Shown: piece after piece, positions 1 through 5,565 of the stretch
Numbering within the stretch: position 1 is the stretch's first letter
Layout: every line of letters begins with the position of its first letter
Assembly (NCBI GenBank): GCA_022563615.1
Contig: JADFMZ010000204.1
Coordinates: forward strand, 1-6,198
Origin: Planctomycetota bacterium
Lineage (GTDB): Bacteria; Planctomycetota; Phycisphaerae; UBA1845
Reading direction: 5' to 3'
DNA length: 6,198 bases
Translations under genes and position numbers: made by a program
The notes under the pieces: generated by a model
Told to the model about the DNA's origin: nothing
Seen by the model: only the letters and a program-made list of their open reading frames with translations
The model's database searches: none

Positions 1-676
1 GCGTAGCCCACCATTTCCCCGTGCGATACGAAAAGTTCGGGCCCAGATACAGGATTCCTTTGCCTTGGATACCGGCCCAATCGGGTATCTGAAGTTCGTG
101 CAGCAGCTCGATCCCCATTAAGAACTGGGGTGAGAACTGGTAGCTAATGCCGGCTACTTGTTGGATGACGCCCTTATCTTCGACGAAATGGTGCCCCTCC
201 CATTCCGCTTCGAGGATGGCGTTGTAGGCCAGCACGAAGGGGCCGAAACCCTTTTCCAGAATGAGCTTTCCCTCCAGCTCAAGTTTTTCATCGCCGATCT
301 GGATTTCACCATACAAAGACAGTCCAATCGGATCGGTAACAGGGTTGGTGAAGTTGTAGATGGCTTCGAGTGCGACGTCGCGAAAATCGCCCTTCCGCTT
401 GTCCGCATCATAGCGCCAATCAGCAACGTAAAACCCCAGTTGGAATTTGTCGGTGACGCCCCACTCGAACTCGTGACGGAAATCGAATCGGTCGAAATCC
501 CGGTCGTTCTCTTTGGCGGTTTTCCACGTGATCCACTGTTCATATTCCCATTGACCTTTTGGCAAGGTCGTTGCTTCGTATATATAGGTAAAACGTCGTT
601 CGCTCGCATCGACGCGACTTGTTGCGATCGCGCATGCACAAAGAGCGACAACACAAATCCTATGGTTCGTTTTCAT
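1..676 (-). CDS. Secreted beta-barrel-like outer membrane protein, N-terminal part (runs off window)
   Basis: Reading the minus strand from an ATG at 676 gives 225 codons that stay open to the window edge, so the C-terminus is missing. A good Shine-Dalgarno (GAGGAG, 683-688) sits 6 nt before the ATG. Residues 1-24 look like a signal peptide: basic start, hydrophobic stretch rich in Ala and Cys, and a likely cut after VDA24. The mature part has no long hydrophobic helix. It is rich in Trp, Tyr and Phe in alternating patterns, for example WEYEQWITW (43-51), FEWGVTDKFQLGFYVADW (70-87) and LSLYGEIQIG (119-128), as in amphipathic strands joined by short turns. This fits an outer-membrane beta-barrel or a surface beta protein of an uncharacterised family. 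No substrate can be named. It lies 135 nt downstream of the DtxR-like gene on the same strand, so metal-linked expression is possible but unproven. The long antisense frame at 158-739 is a shadow. Confidence 0.8.
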   Translation of the reverse strand, partial: MKTNHRICVVALCACAIATSRVDASERRFTYIYEATTLPKGQWEYEQWITWKTAKENDRDFDRFDFRHEFEWGVTDKFQLGFYVADWRYDADKRKGDFRDVALEAIYNFTNPVTDPIGLSLYGEIQIGDEKLELEGKLILEKGFGPFVLAYNAILEAEWEGHHFVEDKGVIQQVAGISYQFSPQFLMGIELLHELQIPDWAGIQGKGILYLGPNFSYRTGKWWAT

Positions 677-751
677 TACGTTCTCCTCGTAATGGATTTG
701 GTCATGACGGCGCTGTGGGGACGCTTCAGGTCTGGTTAATCTTGGTTGCGC

Positions 752-767
752 GATTGCGGCCGCAATC
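752..767. other. 16-bp perfect palindrome between dtxR-like and outer-membrane genes
   Basis: GATTGCGGCCGCAATC is a perfect palindrome in the 135-nt space between the DtxR-like stop codon and the outer-membrane gene. It could be an operator or an RNA hairpin. A second small hairpin, TTGCGC-tc-GCGCAA (787-800), follows the dtxR stop by 11 nt but has no T-run, so it is at best a weak terminator. I see no convincing promoter here. Confidence 0.3.
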
Positions 768-811
768 CATACTTCACAGTGGAGCGTTGCGCTCGCGCAA
801 GATCCGAGGGG

Positions 812-1327
812 TCAGCTCCTTTTTCCCTGCGACCGTGATCTCTCCACGCCTGCGACTGCCTGACAGGTTCCGGTGACTTCGCAGTCCGAGCAAGTGGAAA
901 CAGAAGGTCCAACCTGGTGAAGGGGCTGCACGACAATCTCGCCAGTCCTGACCAACTGAAGCATCGACTCCATACGATTAATGGTGGCGGGACTCACCGC
1001 GTGCTCCATCGTGCATGCATCGACCTCAGCCGCCCCCGTATCCAGCCCGAAGACTTCGATGAGCAGCCCCCTGATGATGTCGAATCGGCGCACCACGCAC
1101 TCAGCCATCCGAATGCCGGCAGGAGTGAGCTTGACCGTTCCATAATGGTCGTGAAGCACCAGCCCTGCGTGTTCCAATTTTTTCAAGACGGCACAAACCG
1201 TACCTGGCGTGACGCCCAAACCCTTGGCCAGGTCGCGGACACGACCGACCTCGTTTTCCATCTGCTGCCGATAGAGCACCTTGAGGTACATTTCATGCGT
1301 TGTGGATAAGCCTTCTTCACCGTGCAT
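812..1327 (-). CDS. DtxR/IdeR-type metal-dependent transcriptional repressor, short form
   Basis: A 171-residue protein with an N-terminal winged helix-turn-helix (about residues 27-70, recognition helix about 40-52) and a metal-binding dimerisation helix region (about 75-125). TTHEMYLKVLY matches the DtxR start TTEMYLRTIY, and DACTMEHAVS matches its metal-binding helix. M13, C105, E108 and H109 therefore correspond to the primary site of DtxR (M10, C102, E105, H106), an Fe(II)-type set rather than the Asp/Glu set of MntR. The ancillary-site ligands H79, E83 and H98 are replaced by F82, R86 and E101. The C-terminal SH3-like domain is absent. The tail instead carries C146, C149 and C155 (CSDCEVTGTC). 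The family binds operators when loaded with Fe or Mn and represses metal uptake genes. The start is ATG 1327, with AAGG (1335-1338) 7 nt upstream. A GTG at 1330 is also in frame but lies only 4 nt from that site. The exact metal is an inference from the ligands. Confidence 0.88.
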   Translation of the reverse strand: MHGEEGLSTTHEMYLKVLYRQQMENEVGRVRDLAKGLGVTPGTVCAVLKKLEHAGLVLHDHYGTVKLTPAGIRMAECVVRRFDIIRGLLIEVFGLDTGAAEVDACTMEHAVSPATINRMESMLQLVRTGEIVVQPLHQVGPSVSTCSDCEVTGTCQAVAGVERSRSQGKRS

Positions 1328-1334
1328 CACACCA

Positions 1335-1338
1335 CCTT
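1335..1338 (-). promoter_or_regulatory. Ribosome binding site that favours ATG 1327 for the DtxR-like gene
   Basis: The minus strand reads AAAAGGTGGTGTGATG. AAGG lies 7 nt from the ATG at 1327 but only 4 nt from the in-frame GTG at 1330, so the ATG is preferred. Confidence 0.55.
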
Positions 1339-1344
1339 TTGGCG

Positions 1345-1376
1345 GGCCGTTCGCTCAAGCTCCTGAACGGACGGCC
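1345..1376 (-). other. Possible hairpin in the 5' leader of the DtxR-like mRNA
   Basis: Two alternative pairings exist. CCGTTC (1347-1352) can pair with GAACGG (1365-1370), or GGCCGT (1345-1350) with ACGGCC (1371-1376). They lie between the predicted transcription start (about 1407) and the ribosome binding site. This may be leader structure; no known riboswitch class is recognised. Confidence 0.3.
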
Positions 1377-1413
1377 TCAATGGGAACCGAAACCCATGAC
1401 CCAACACGGATGG

Positions 1414-1441
1414 ATGATAAACATGTTGTTTGGTATGTCAA
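1414..1441 (-). promoter_or_regulatory. Sigma70-type promoter of the DtxR-like gene
   Basis: On the minus strand a perfect -35 TTGACA (1436-1441) and a -10 TATCAT (1414-1419, 5 of 6 consensus) are separated by 16 nt. The sequence upstream of the -35 (about 1442-1500) is strongly AT-rich, like an UP element, and stands out from the GC-rich surroundings. Transcription would start near 1407, leaving a leader of about 80 nt. Confidence 0.65.
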
Positions 1442-1445
1442 ACAA
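1426..1445. promoter_or_regulatory. Candidate DtxR-family operator (inverted repeat over the -35 box)
   Basis: TTGTTTG (1426-1432) and CAAACAA (1439-1445) are perfect 7-bp inverted arms separated by 6 nt, covering the -35 and part of the spacer. An overlapping pair, ACATG (1421-1425) and TATGT (1434-1438), is 8 nt apart, resembling the ACATA/TATGT half-sites of the enterobacterial MntR box as I recall it. A third pair, TCAAA/TTTGA (1438-1452), abuts. A metal-loaded repressor bound here would block the gene's own promoter. Confidence 0.5.
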
Positions 1446-1504
1446 AATTTGATGAACAAAACATATAAAATTTTACACGCTTTTATCTTGTTCTAATTTG
1501 CATG

Positions 1505-1547
1505 GCGAGTCTCGGTCACTGGGGCAACCCCAATGACCGAGACTCGC
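1505..1547 (-). terminator. Strong hairpin after ahcY, probable terminator without a U-tract
   Basis: GCGAGTCTCGGTCA (1505-1518) pairs perfectly with TGACCGAGACTCGC (1534-1547). After one C/A mismatch the stem continues with TGGGG/CCCCA and closes on a 3-nt loop, giving about 19 pairs. It begins 33 nt after the ahcY stop codon. On the ahcY strand it is followed by CATGCAAATTAG, not a T-run, so it may act with Rho or mainly protect the 3' end. Confidence 0.6.
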
Positions 1548-1580
1548 GCGCGAGCGGCCTGGCCGCCTCTGTGACCGAAC

Positions 1581-3008
1581 TCAATACCGGTACTGTTCCG
1601 ACTTGAAGGGGCCATCGGGATCGATGCCGATGTACTTGGCTTGGTCCGGTCGAAGTTTGGTCAGCTTGACGCCGAGGTGGTCCAGGTGCAACGAAGCCAC
1701 TTTTTCGTCGAGGCGCTTGGGTAGCGTGTAGACCTTGCGTTCATACTTTTTGGTGTTTTGAAACAGCTCGATCTGGGCCATCACCTGATTGGTGAAGCTC
1801 GCGCTCATGACGAAGCTCGGGTGGCCTGTGGCGCAACCCAGGTTGACCAGACGCCCCTCCGCCAACAGGAGAATGCAGTGGCCGTCGGAAAACGTCCACT
1901 TGTCCACCTGCGGCTTGATGTTCTCTTTCTTGACGCCGGGGATCTTCCTCAGCCCGGCGATGTCCACCTCGCTGTCGAAGTGCCCGATGTTGCAAACGAT
2001 GGCCTGGTTCTTCATCCTGGCCATGTGCTCGCCTAGAATGACTCCGAGGTTGCCGGTCGCGGTCACGAACACGTCCGCGCGCTCCACCGCATCGTCCAAC
2101 GTTGTAACCTCATACCCTTCCATGCAGGCTTGCAGCGCGCAGATGGGGTCGATCTCGGTCACCATCACTCGACAGCCCTGCCCGCGAAGGCTCTGGGCGC
2201 ATCCTTTGCCGACGTCGCCGTACCCGCACACCAGGGCGACCTTGCCGGCCAGCATGACGTCCGTCGCCCGCATGATGCCGTCCACCAGGGAGTGCCGACA
2301 GCCGTAGAGGTTGTCGAACTTGCTCTTGGTCACGCTGTCGTTGACGTTGATGGCGGGAAACAGCAGCGTGCCGGATTGGGCTCGCTCATGGAGCCTCATG
2401 ACGCCCGTGGTCGTTTCCTCGCTGACCCCGATGATTCCCTCGGCGATTTGGTGCCATCGCTGCGGATCGGCCTGCAATCCATCGGCGATCAGCTTGAGGA
2501 TGACGGCCATCTCCTCATGTTCGGCTGAGTCGGGATCGGGCATGGCGCCGTTGCGGGCAAAGGCTTCTTCCGCTTCGCGGCCCAGGTGAATCAGCATAGT
2601 TGCATCGCCGCCGTCGTCGACGATCAGGTTCATACCCTGCTCGGGAAACCGCATGGCCTGATCGGTGCACCACCAGTACTCTTCGAGGCTTTCACCCTTC
2701 CAGGCGAAGACGGGAACGTCCGTTGTGGCGATGGCGGCGGCGGCGTGATCCTGCGTGCTGAAGATGTTGCAACTGCACCAACGAACGTCGGCGCCGAGAT
2801 CCACCAGGGTCTCGATCAACACAGCCGTCTGAATCGTCATGTGCAGCGAACCCATGATTCGCGATCCGGCAAGCGGCTTCTTGGAAGCGTATTCTCGGCG
2901 CAGCGCCATCAGGCCGGGCATTTCATGCTCTGCCAGAACAATCTCCTTGCGTCCGAGTTCAGCCAGATTCAGGTCGGCCACCTTGAAGTCTTGTATTGCG
3001 ATCGTCAT
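1581..3008 (-). CDS. ahcY: Adenosylhomocysteinase (S-adenosyl-L-homocysteine hydrolase)
   Basis: A complete 475-residue cytosolic enzyme that reversibly splits S-adenosylhomocysteine into adenosine and homocysteine with bound NAD, relieving product inhibition of methyltransferases and feeding the methionine cycle. Family catalytic positions are present: H56 (GSLHMT), D131, E197/E198 (SEETTTGV), K228 and D232 (TKSKFDN), C237, H343 (IGHFD), N389 and H396 (GHPSF). The NAD-binding Rossmann loop is GYGDVGKG (262-269). The C-terminus, GPFKSEQYRY, keeps the Lys and Tyr (K469, Y473) that reach into the partner subunit's NAD site. An insert at about 144-184 accounts for the length over the 432-residue human enzyme and is typical of bacterial long forms. 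The ATG at 3008 has AGGAGG (3014-3019) 5 nt upstream. The SahR-like regulator lies upstream on the same strand. The many long antisense frames over this gene are shadows. Confidence 0.98.
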   Translation of the reverse strand: MTIAIQDFKVADLNLAELGRKEIVLAEHEMPGLMALRREYASKKPLAGSRIMGSLHMTIQTAVLIETLVDLGADVRWCSCNIFSTQDHAAAAIATTDVPVFAWKGESLEEYWWCTDQAMRFPEQGMNLIVDDGGDATMLIHLGREAEEAFARNGAMPDPDSAEHEEMAVILKLIADGLQADPQRWHQIAEGIIGVSEETTTGVMRLHERAQSGTLLFPAINVNDSVTKSKFDNLYGCRHSLVDGIMRATDVMLAGKVALVCGYGDVGKGCAQSLRGQGCRVMVTEIDPICALQACMEGYEVTTLDDAVERADVFVTATGNLGVILGEHMARMKNQAIVCNIGHFDSEVDIAGLRKIPGVKKENIKPQVDKWTFSDGHCILLLAEGRLVNLGCATGHPSFVMSASFTNQVMAQIELFQNTKKYERKVYTLPKRLDEKVASLHLDHLGVKLTKLRPDQAKYIGIDPDGPFKSEQYRY

Positions 3009-3042
3009 CGTTTCCTCCTGCAGAAGCTAGGTTTCCATTCCG

Positions 3043-3070
3043 GTAATAGGTTAACAGATCAAAAGGTTAA
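3043..3070 (-). promoter_or_regulatory. Possible ahcY promoter
   Basis: On the minus strand a -10-like TATTAC (3043-3048) lies 16 nt from a -35-like TTAACC (3065-3070), which matches TTGACA at only 4 of 6. TTAACC is repeated at 3049-3054, giving a 16-nt direct repeat. Around the -10 the sequence CCTATTACCGGAAT resembles CCTATTATCCGAAT at the SahR-like gene's -10 (12 of 14 match), so both may share a regulator. Start would be about 28 nt before the ahcY ATG. Confidence 0.35.
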
Positions 3071-3114
3071 GAGATTCAAAGATTACATTCGCTCGCAAAG
3101 CGTCTTATAGAACC

Positions 3115-3373
3115 GAGCCGCAGGCTTTAGCCTGCGCGATATTCCCGCTGCTTCGACGGTGCACAACAATGTATTGTTCGAGTGTCTAATACGCATCTGG
3201 ATTAGTTCGTGGTTGTCGTCATGAGTTGTGCAACGCTTTGAGGTTCGTCGGAATTAGAAGTGTTCCGCGATCGATCTAATCCCGATGCGTCTAAGATCGC
3301 CTGACCAAAGGTGTTTCGAAGCGCCCACGACGCTTCGACGATCGCGCAGGCCTTTTCAAAATGCCTGCGGCTC
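3115..3373. repeat. 259-bp imperfect palindrome with REP-like hairpin ends
   Basis: The left end, GAGCCGCAGGC-ttta-GCCTGCGCGAT (3115-3140), and the right end (3341-3373) are inverted copies. All 22 arm bases match and only the central loop differs (4 versus 11 nt). Each end is itself a hairpin with CGCAGGC/GCCTGCG stems. A second inverted pair lies inside (3189-3205 versus 3276-3292, 15 of 17 match), exactly 48 nt from each end. A smaller hairpin, TCGAAGCG/CGCTTCGA, sits at 3316-3338. This fits a BIME-type pair of REP elements or a small non-autonomous mobile element. It fills most of the 382-nt gap between the SahR-like gene and ahcY. No gene is apparent in the gap. Confidence 0.65.
3165..3178. 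other. 14-bp palindrome inside the repeat element
   Basis: AACAAT-gt-ATTGTT, on the plus strand, is a perfect inverted repeat of 6-bp arms within the left half of the larger palindrome. It could be a binding site; the function is unknown. Confidence 0.25.
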
Positions 3374-3390
3374 AGTTTGTTTAGAGTGCC

Positions 3391-4380
3391 TTACTGAGGT
3401 TGCTCCTTCTTCGAAGTTTTGCGGCCGGTCACTACGAACAATTCGGGTGCGTCGGCTGCTCGATCCACATGGAGCAACGGACGCGATCGCACACGGGAAA
3501 ATCCCACCGATTCAAGCAGGGAGCACAATCGCGGCGGCTCAAAACCCCACCACCGGTCCTGCATTCGTTCGCGGAACGACTCGCTCTGATGCGCGGTTTG
3601 CTCGACGATCAGTACGCATCCATCGTGCCGCAGCACGCGGAAAAGTTCCTTCAACGCCTCGTCCGGCGTGGGAACATGATGAAGCACCAGCAGGGCGATG
3701 GCCAGATCGACGGCTGTTTCATTGATCGGCAACTGCCCGAGGTCGCCGCATTCGAGGCTCACATTGTTCAGCCCATAATACTCGGTGCGGCGCCGCGCCG
3801 CTTCGAGCATGCGCTCCACCGGCTCGACGCCGATCACCCGATCGAAATGCCGGGCCAGCGTCGGCAACAGGTAGCCCGTACCGGTCCCAATATCCGCAAC
3901 GACCCATTCCGGGGGAAGCAGTGCGAGAAACGCCTCCAGGTGAAAGTGGGTTCCAAAGCTCTCCTCTCGAAGGGCGTCCCAGTGATGTCCCACCCGATGG
4001 AAAAACCGATGACTCATCTCGCGTCGCCGGCCCATGACTTCCTCAAGCCGGGCGGCCATCGGCGGAATCAGGGGCTCCTCGGCGACCCAGGCCAGTGCTC
4101 GCCCGGTCAGAGATCCATTCACACCTCCTGGCGCATCAACATCGGAACGATAAGACGCCACGCTGTACAGAACCGTGTTGCCGTCCCGGCGGTCCAGGAT
4201 CAGTCCGGCATCACGAAGAACCCTTAAGTGACGCGATACGGTGGATTGCGGCTGGCGGAGAATCTCGACCAATTCGGTCACGCTCAATTCGTGACGGCTC
4301 AAGAGGGCGAGGACTCGGTGCCGGGTCGCGTCAGCCAGGGCCTTGAAGACCGTTTCAGGCTTTGTGGTCGAAGGTGGCAA
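3391..4380 (-). CDS. SahR-like ArsR-family regulator fused to a SAM-dependent methyltransferase domain
   Basis: A 329-residue fusion. Residues 8-75 form an ArsR-type winged helix (FKALADATRHRVLALLS, recognition helix about QSTVSRHLRVL, wing DRRDGNTVLYSV). The metal motif ELCVCDL of ArsR/SmtB proteins reads ELSVTEL, so metal sensing through those cysteines is unlikely. A linker with FFHRVGHHWDALREESFG (126-143) is followed by a class I methyltransferase fold: motif I VADIGTGTGYL (161-171), acidic residue E186 after strand 2, then CGDLGQLP and LLVLHHV. This matches the architecture of SahR, a SAH-responsive repressor of SAM-cycle genes in Proteobacteria; the methyltransferase domain probably serves as the SAH/SAM sensor. 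Its position upstream of ahcY supports that role. The start is TTG 4380, with AGGAG 8 nt upstream. The frame stays open to 4578, but those 66 extra residues cross the promoter and resemble no ArsR N-terminus. Confidence 0.88.
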   Translation of the reverse strand: MPPSTTKPETVFKALADATRHRVLALLSRHELSVTELVEILRQPQSTVSRHLRVLRDAGLILDRRDGNTVLYSVASYRSDVDAPGGVNGSLTGRALAWVAEEPLIPPMAARLEEVMGRRREMSHRFFHRVGHHWDALREESFGTHFHLEAFLALLPPEWVVADIGTGTGYLLPTLARHFDRVIGVEPVERMLEAARRRTEYYGLNNVSLECGDLGQLPINETAVDLAIALLVLHHVPTPDEALKELFRVLRHDGCVLIVEQTAHQSESFRERMQDRWWGFEPPRLCSLLESVGFSRVRSRPLLHVDRAADAPELFVVTGRKTSKKEQPQ

Positions 4381-4388
4381 GTATTTTG

Positions 4389-4393
4389 CTCCT
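4389..4393 (-). promoter_or_regulatory. Ribosome binding site supporting a TTG start for the SahR-like gene
   Basis: AGGAG on the minus strand lies 8 nt before TTG 4380, directly ahead of the ArsR domain. No in-frame ATG or GTG occurs between the predicted promoter and this TTG. Confidence 0.65.
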
Positions 4394-4415
4394 GCACAAT
4401 CACGGCGGTTGTACA

Positions 4416-4431
4416 ATCCGCATATTCGGAT
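4416..4431. promoter_or_regulatory. Candidate operator at the SahR-like gene promoter
   Basis: ATCCG (4416-4420) and CGGAT (4427-4431) are perfect inverted arms 6 nt apart. They overlap the -10 box and cover the expected transcription start (about 4423), a usual place for ArsR-family autorepression. Confidence 0.45.
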
Positions 4432-4457
4432 AATAGGATTCTGCAAACCTCTGTCAA
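4430..4457 (-). promoter_or_regulatory. Sigma70-type promoter of the SahR-like gene
   Basis: On the minus strand a perfect -35 TTGACA (4452-4457) is followed after 16 nt by -10 TATTAT (4430-4435, 5 of 6 consensus). The predicted start leaves about 43 nt of leader before TTG 4380. This promoter lies inside the upstream open frame, so the longer protein start is unlikely. Confidence 0.7.
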
Positions 4458-4520
4458 GGGTCGGGTTGGGGCGAGTTGGGTCAGAGGCAAATCGGCAGGC
4501 CATTGACGACTCGTGCCCGC

Positions 4521-4658
4521 GAGGAGGGCAAGGCTCCTGTCGAGCCACTGGGCAGTGCAAGGCAAACGCGAAGATCATCTTTGCGCTACCCTGTGCGCCC
4601 CCCCCGGAGCCTCACGGATAGCCGGGGTAAGAGGCAAAGATCATCTTTGCCCTACCCC
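4521..4658. repeat. Cluster of short palindromic repeats, first half
   Basis: Several hairpins follow each other. GGCTC-ctgtc-GAGCC lies at 4532-4546. CGCGAAGAT-c-ATCTTTGCG lies at 4567-4585 with one G-T pair. CCCCGG/CCGGGG lies at 4602-4607 and 4622-4627, next to an 8-C run (4598-4605). GGCAAAGAT-c-ATCTTTGCC lies at 4633-4651, flanked by outer arms GGGGTA/TACCCC (4624-4629, 4653-4658). The second and fourth share AAGATCATCTTTGC plus a following CTACCC and are two copies of one repeat. No coding signature is seen. Confidence 0.65.
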
Positions 4659-4691
4659 TGCCAAAGCCTACGGCATATGGTGCCAGCAGGA

Positions 4692-4759
4692 GTAGGGTGG
4701 GCCATGCCCACCAAATGGTTGCGGGAATTCAAGAGGAAGGTGGGCACGGCCCACCCTAC
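4692..4759. repeat. Inverted pair of 21-bp REP-like elements
   Basis: The sequence at 4692-4712 and the reverse complement of 4739-4759 match at 20 of 21 bases (GTAGGGTGGGCC followed by a or g, then TGCCCACC). They are 26 nt apart. Each copy is also a palindrome around GGTGGGC/GCCCACC. Similar GTAGGGTGGGC repeats are common between genes in many bacteria and are often linked to RAYT transposases, none of which is in this window. Confidence 0.75.
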
Positions 4760-4883
4760 AAAACTGAAATACGGATCGCCCGTTTCTCCACGGCAGGTCA
4801 TTGAGGCATGACTTGTCTCGCCCATGATGATACGGGTCGGAGATTGTCCGGCGCCGCGACCGATAAACAATTCCATGAGGATG

Positions 4884-4911
4884 GGAACACTCCGGGTGGC
4901 GCGGCGTCTAA
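4884..4911 (+). promoter_or_regulatory. ECF-type promoter of the sigma/anti-sigma operon (probable autoregulation)
   Basis: GGAAC (4884-4888) and CGTCTAA (4905-4911) are separated by 16 nt, closely matching the sigmaE/ECF pattern of a GGAAC -35 box and a TCTAA-type -10 box. The -10 ends 5 nt before the ATG at 4917, so the transcript would begin at or beside the start codon. Confidence 0.6.
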
Positions 4912-4916
4912 CTGAT

Positions 4917-5561
4917 ATGGGTAAGCGGGGTACGCATGAGCGCGCGATCGCCGGTTCCGACCAGGACGCGGCGCTGGTCGAATGCGTCAAGGCTGGTGAG
5001 GTTGAGGCGTTCGGGACGCTGGTCCGAAAATACCAGGATCGAGTTTTCAACACCTGTTGGCGGCTCTGCGGGCACCTGGAGGATGCCAGGGATCTGACCC
5101 AGGAGGCATTCCTCAAGGCCTTTGAAGGTATCCAGAGTTTCAGGCAGCAGAGCGGCTTTTACACCTGGCTGTTTCGAGTCGCGGTGAACGTGGCGCTATC
5201 CCATCGGCGTCGCATGACCAGGCATCGGGTCGCGTCGCTGGACTCAGACTTTTTCGAACGCGGTCGTCAAGCCGAAACATTGGCCCGACGGATGGGCGGC
5301 GTCGAGGGTGATGAGCCGGAGCGCCAAGCGAGCGACGCGGAATGGCAAGGCCGGGTCGTTCAAGCCTTGCAACGCCTGGATGAAGAAAATCGGGCAGTAG
5401 TGGTGTTGCGTGACCTAGAGGGATTTGATTACCGCGAAATCGGGTTGATCCTGGACATTCCCCCGGGAACGGTGAAGTCGCGCCTGCATCGGGCGCGGAT
5501 GACGTTGCGAGAGGCGGTTTCTACGTCGCGTCGACCTGACCAGGCAAAGCATAAGCAATAG
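4917..5561 (+). CDS. ECF (group 4, RpoE-like) RNA polymerase sigma factor
   Basis: From ATG 4917 the protein has 214 residues. Region 2 spans about 32-99: FGTLVRKYQDRVFNTCWRL, then DARDLTQEAFLKAF (core binding and -10 recognition) and FYTWLFRVAVNVALSHRRR. Region 4 spans about 147-200: LDEENRAVVVLRDLEGFDYREIGLILDIPPGTVKSRLHRAR, whose helix-turn-helix reads the -35. There is no region 3, as expected for ECF factors. An acidic linker (about 105-142) joins the two. The frame is open to ATG 4824, but those 31 extra residues cross the predicted ECF promoter and have no family resemblance. No Shine-Dalgarno precedes 4917; with the -10 so close, the message may be leaderless. The stop is 4 nt before the next gene, an anti-sigma-like protein expected to hold this factor at the membrane until a signal arrives. 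Confidence 0.93.
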   Translation: MGKRGTHERAIAGSDQDAALVECVKAGEVEAFGTLVRKYQDRVFNTCWRLCGHLEDARDLTQEAFLKAFEGIQSFRQQSGFYTWLFRVAVNVALSHRRRMTRHRVASLDSDFFERGRQAETLARRMGGVEGDEPERQASDAEWQGRVVQALQRLDEENRAVVVLRDLEGFDYREIGLILDIPPGTVKSRLHRARMTLREAVSTSRRPDQAKHKQ

Positions 5562-5565
5562 GGCG

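Noticed and set aside
158..739. Plus-strand open frame of 193 codons
   Set aside because: It is antisense to a gene with a clear signal peptide, ribosome binding site and beta-strand pattern on the minus strand.
1758..2589. Several plus-strand open frames opposite ahcY
   Set aside because: They are antisense to a certain enzyme gene, a common effect in GC-rich DNA, and show no recognisable domain.
3009..3390. SAM or SAH riboswitch ahead of ahcY
   Set aside because: I could not find the conserved core of the known SAM-I or SAH riboswitches; the visible structure is the large palindrome. A covariance-model search would settle it.
4381..4578. Upstream extension of the SahR-like reading frame to a start at 4578
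   Set aside because: The 66 extra residues cross a good promoter and operator, resemble no ArsR N-terminus, and the TTG at 4380 has a well-placed ribosome binding site.
4598..4605. Run of eight C bases as a phase-variable tract
   Set aside because: It lies between genes, inside the palindrome cluster and away from either promoter, so no phase-variation role is supported.
4824..4916. Longer start for the sigma factor
   Set aside because: The extra 31 residues have no sigma-like features, the ATG at 4824 lacks a good ribosome binding site, and the frame crosses the predicted ECF promoter.
4652..5116. Minus-strand open frame across the repeat cluster and the start of the sigma gene
   Set aside because: It overlaps palindromic repeats and a certain sigma factor gene and encodes a low-complexity Ser/Arg-rich sequence.
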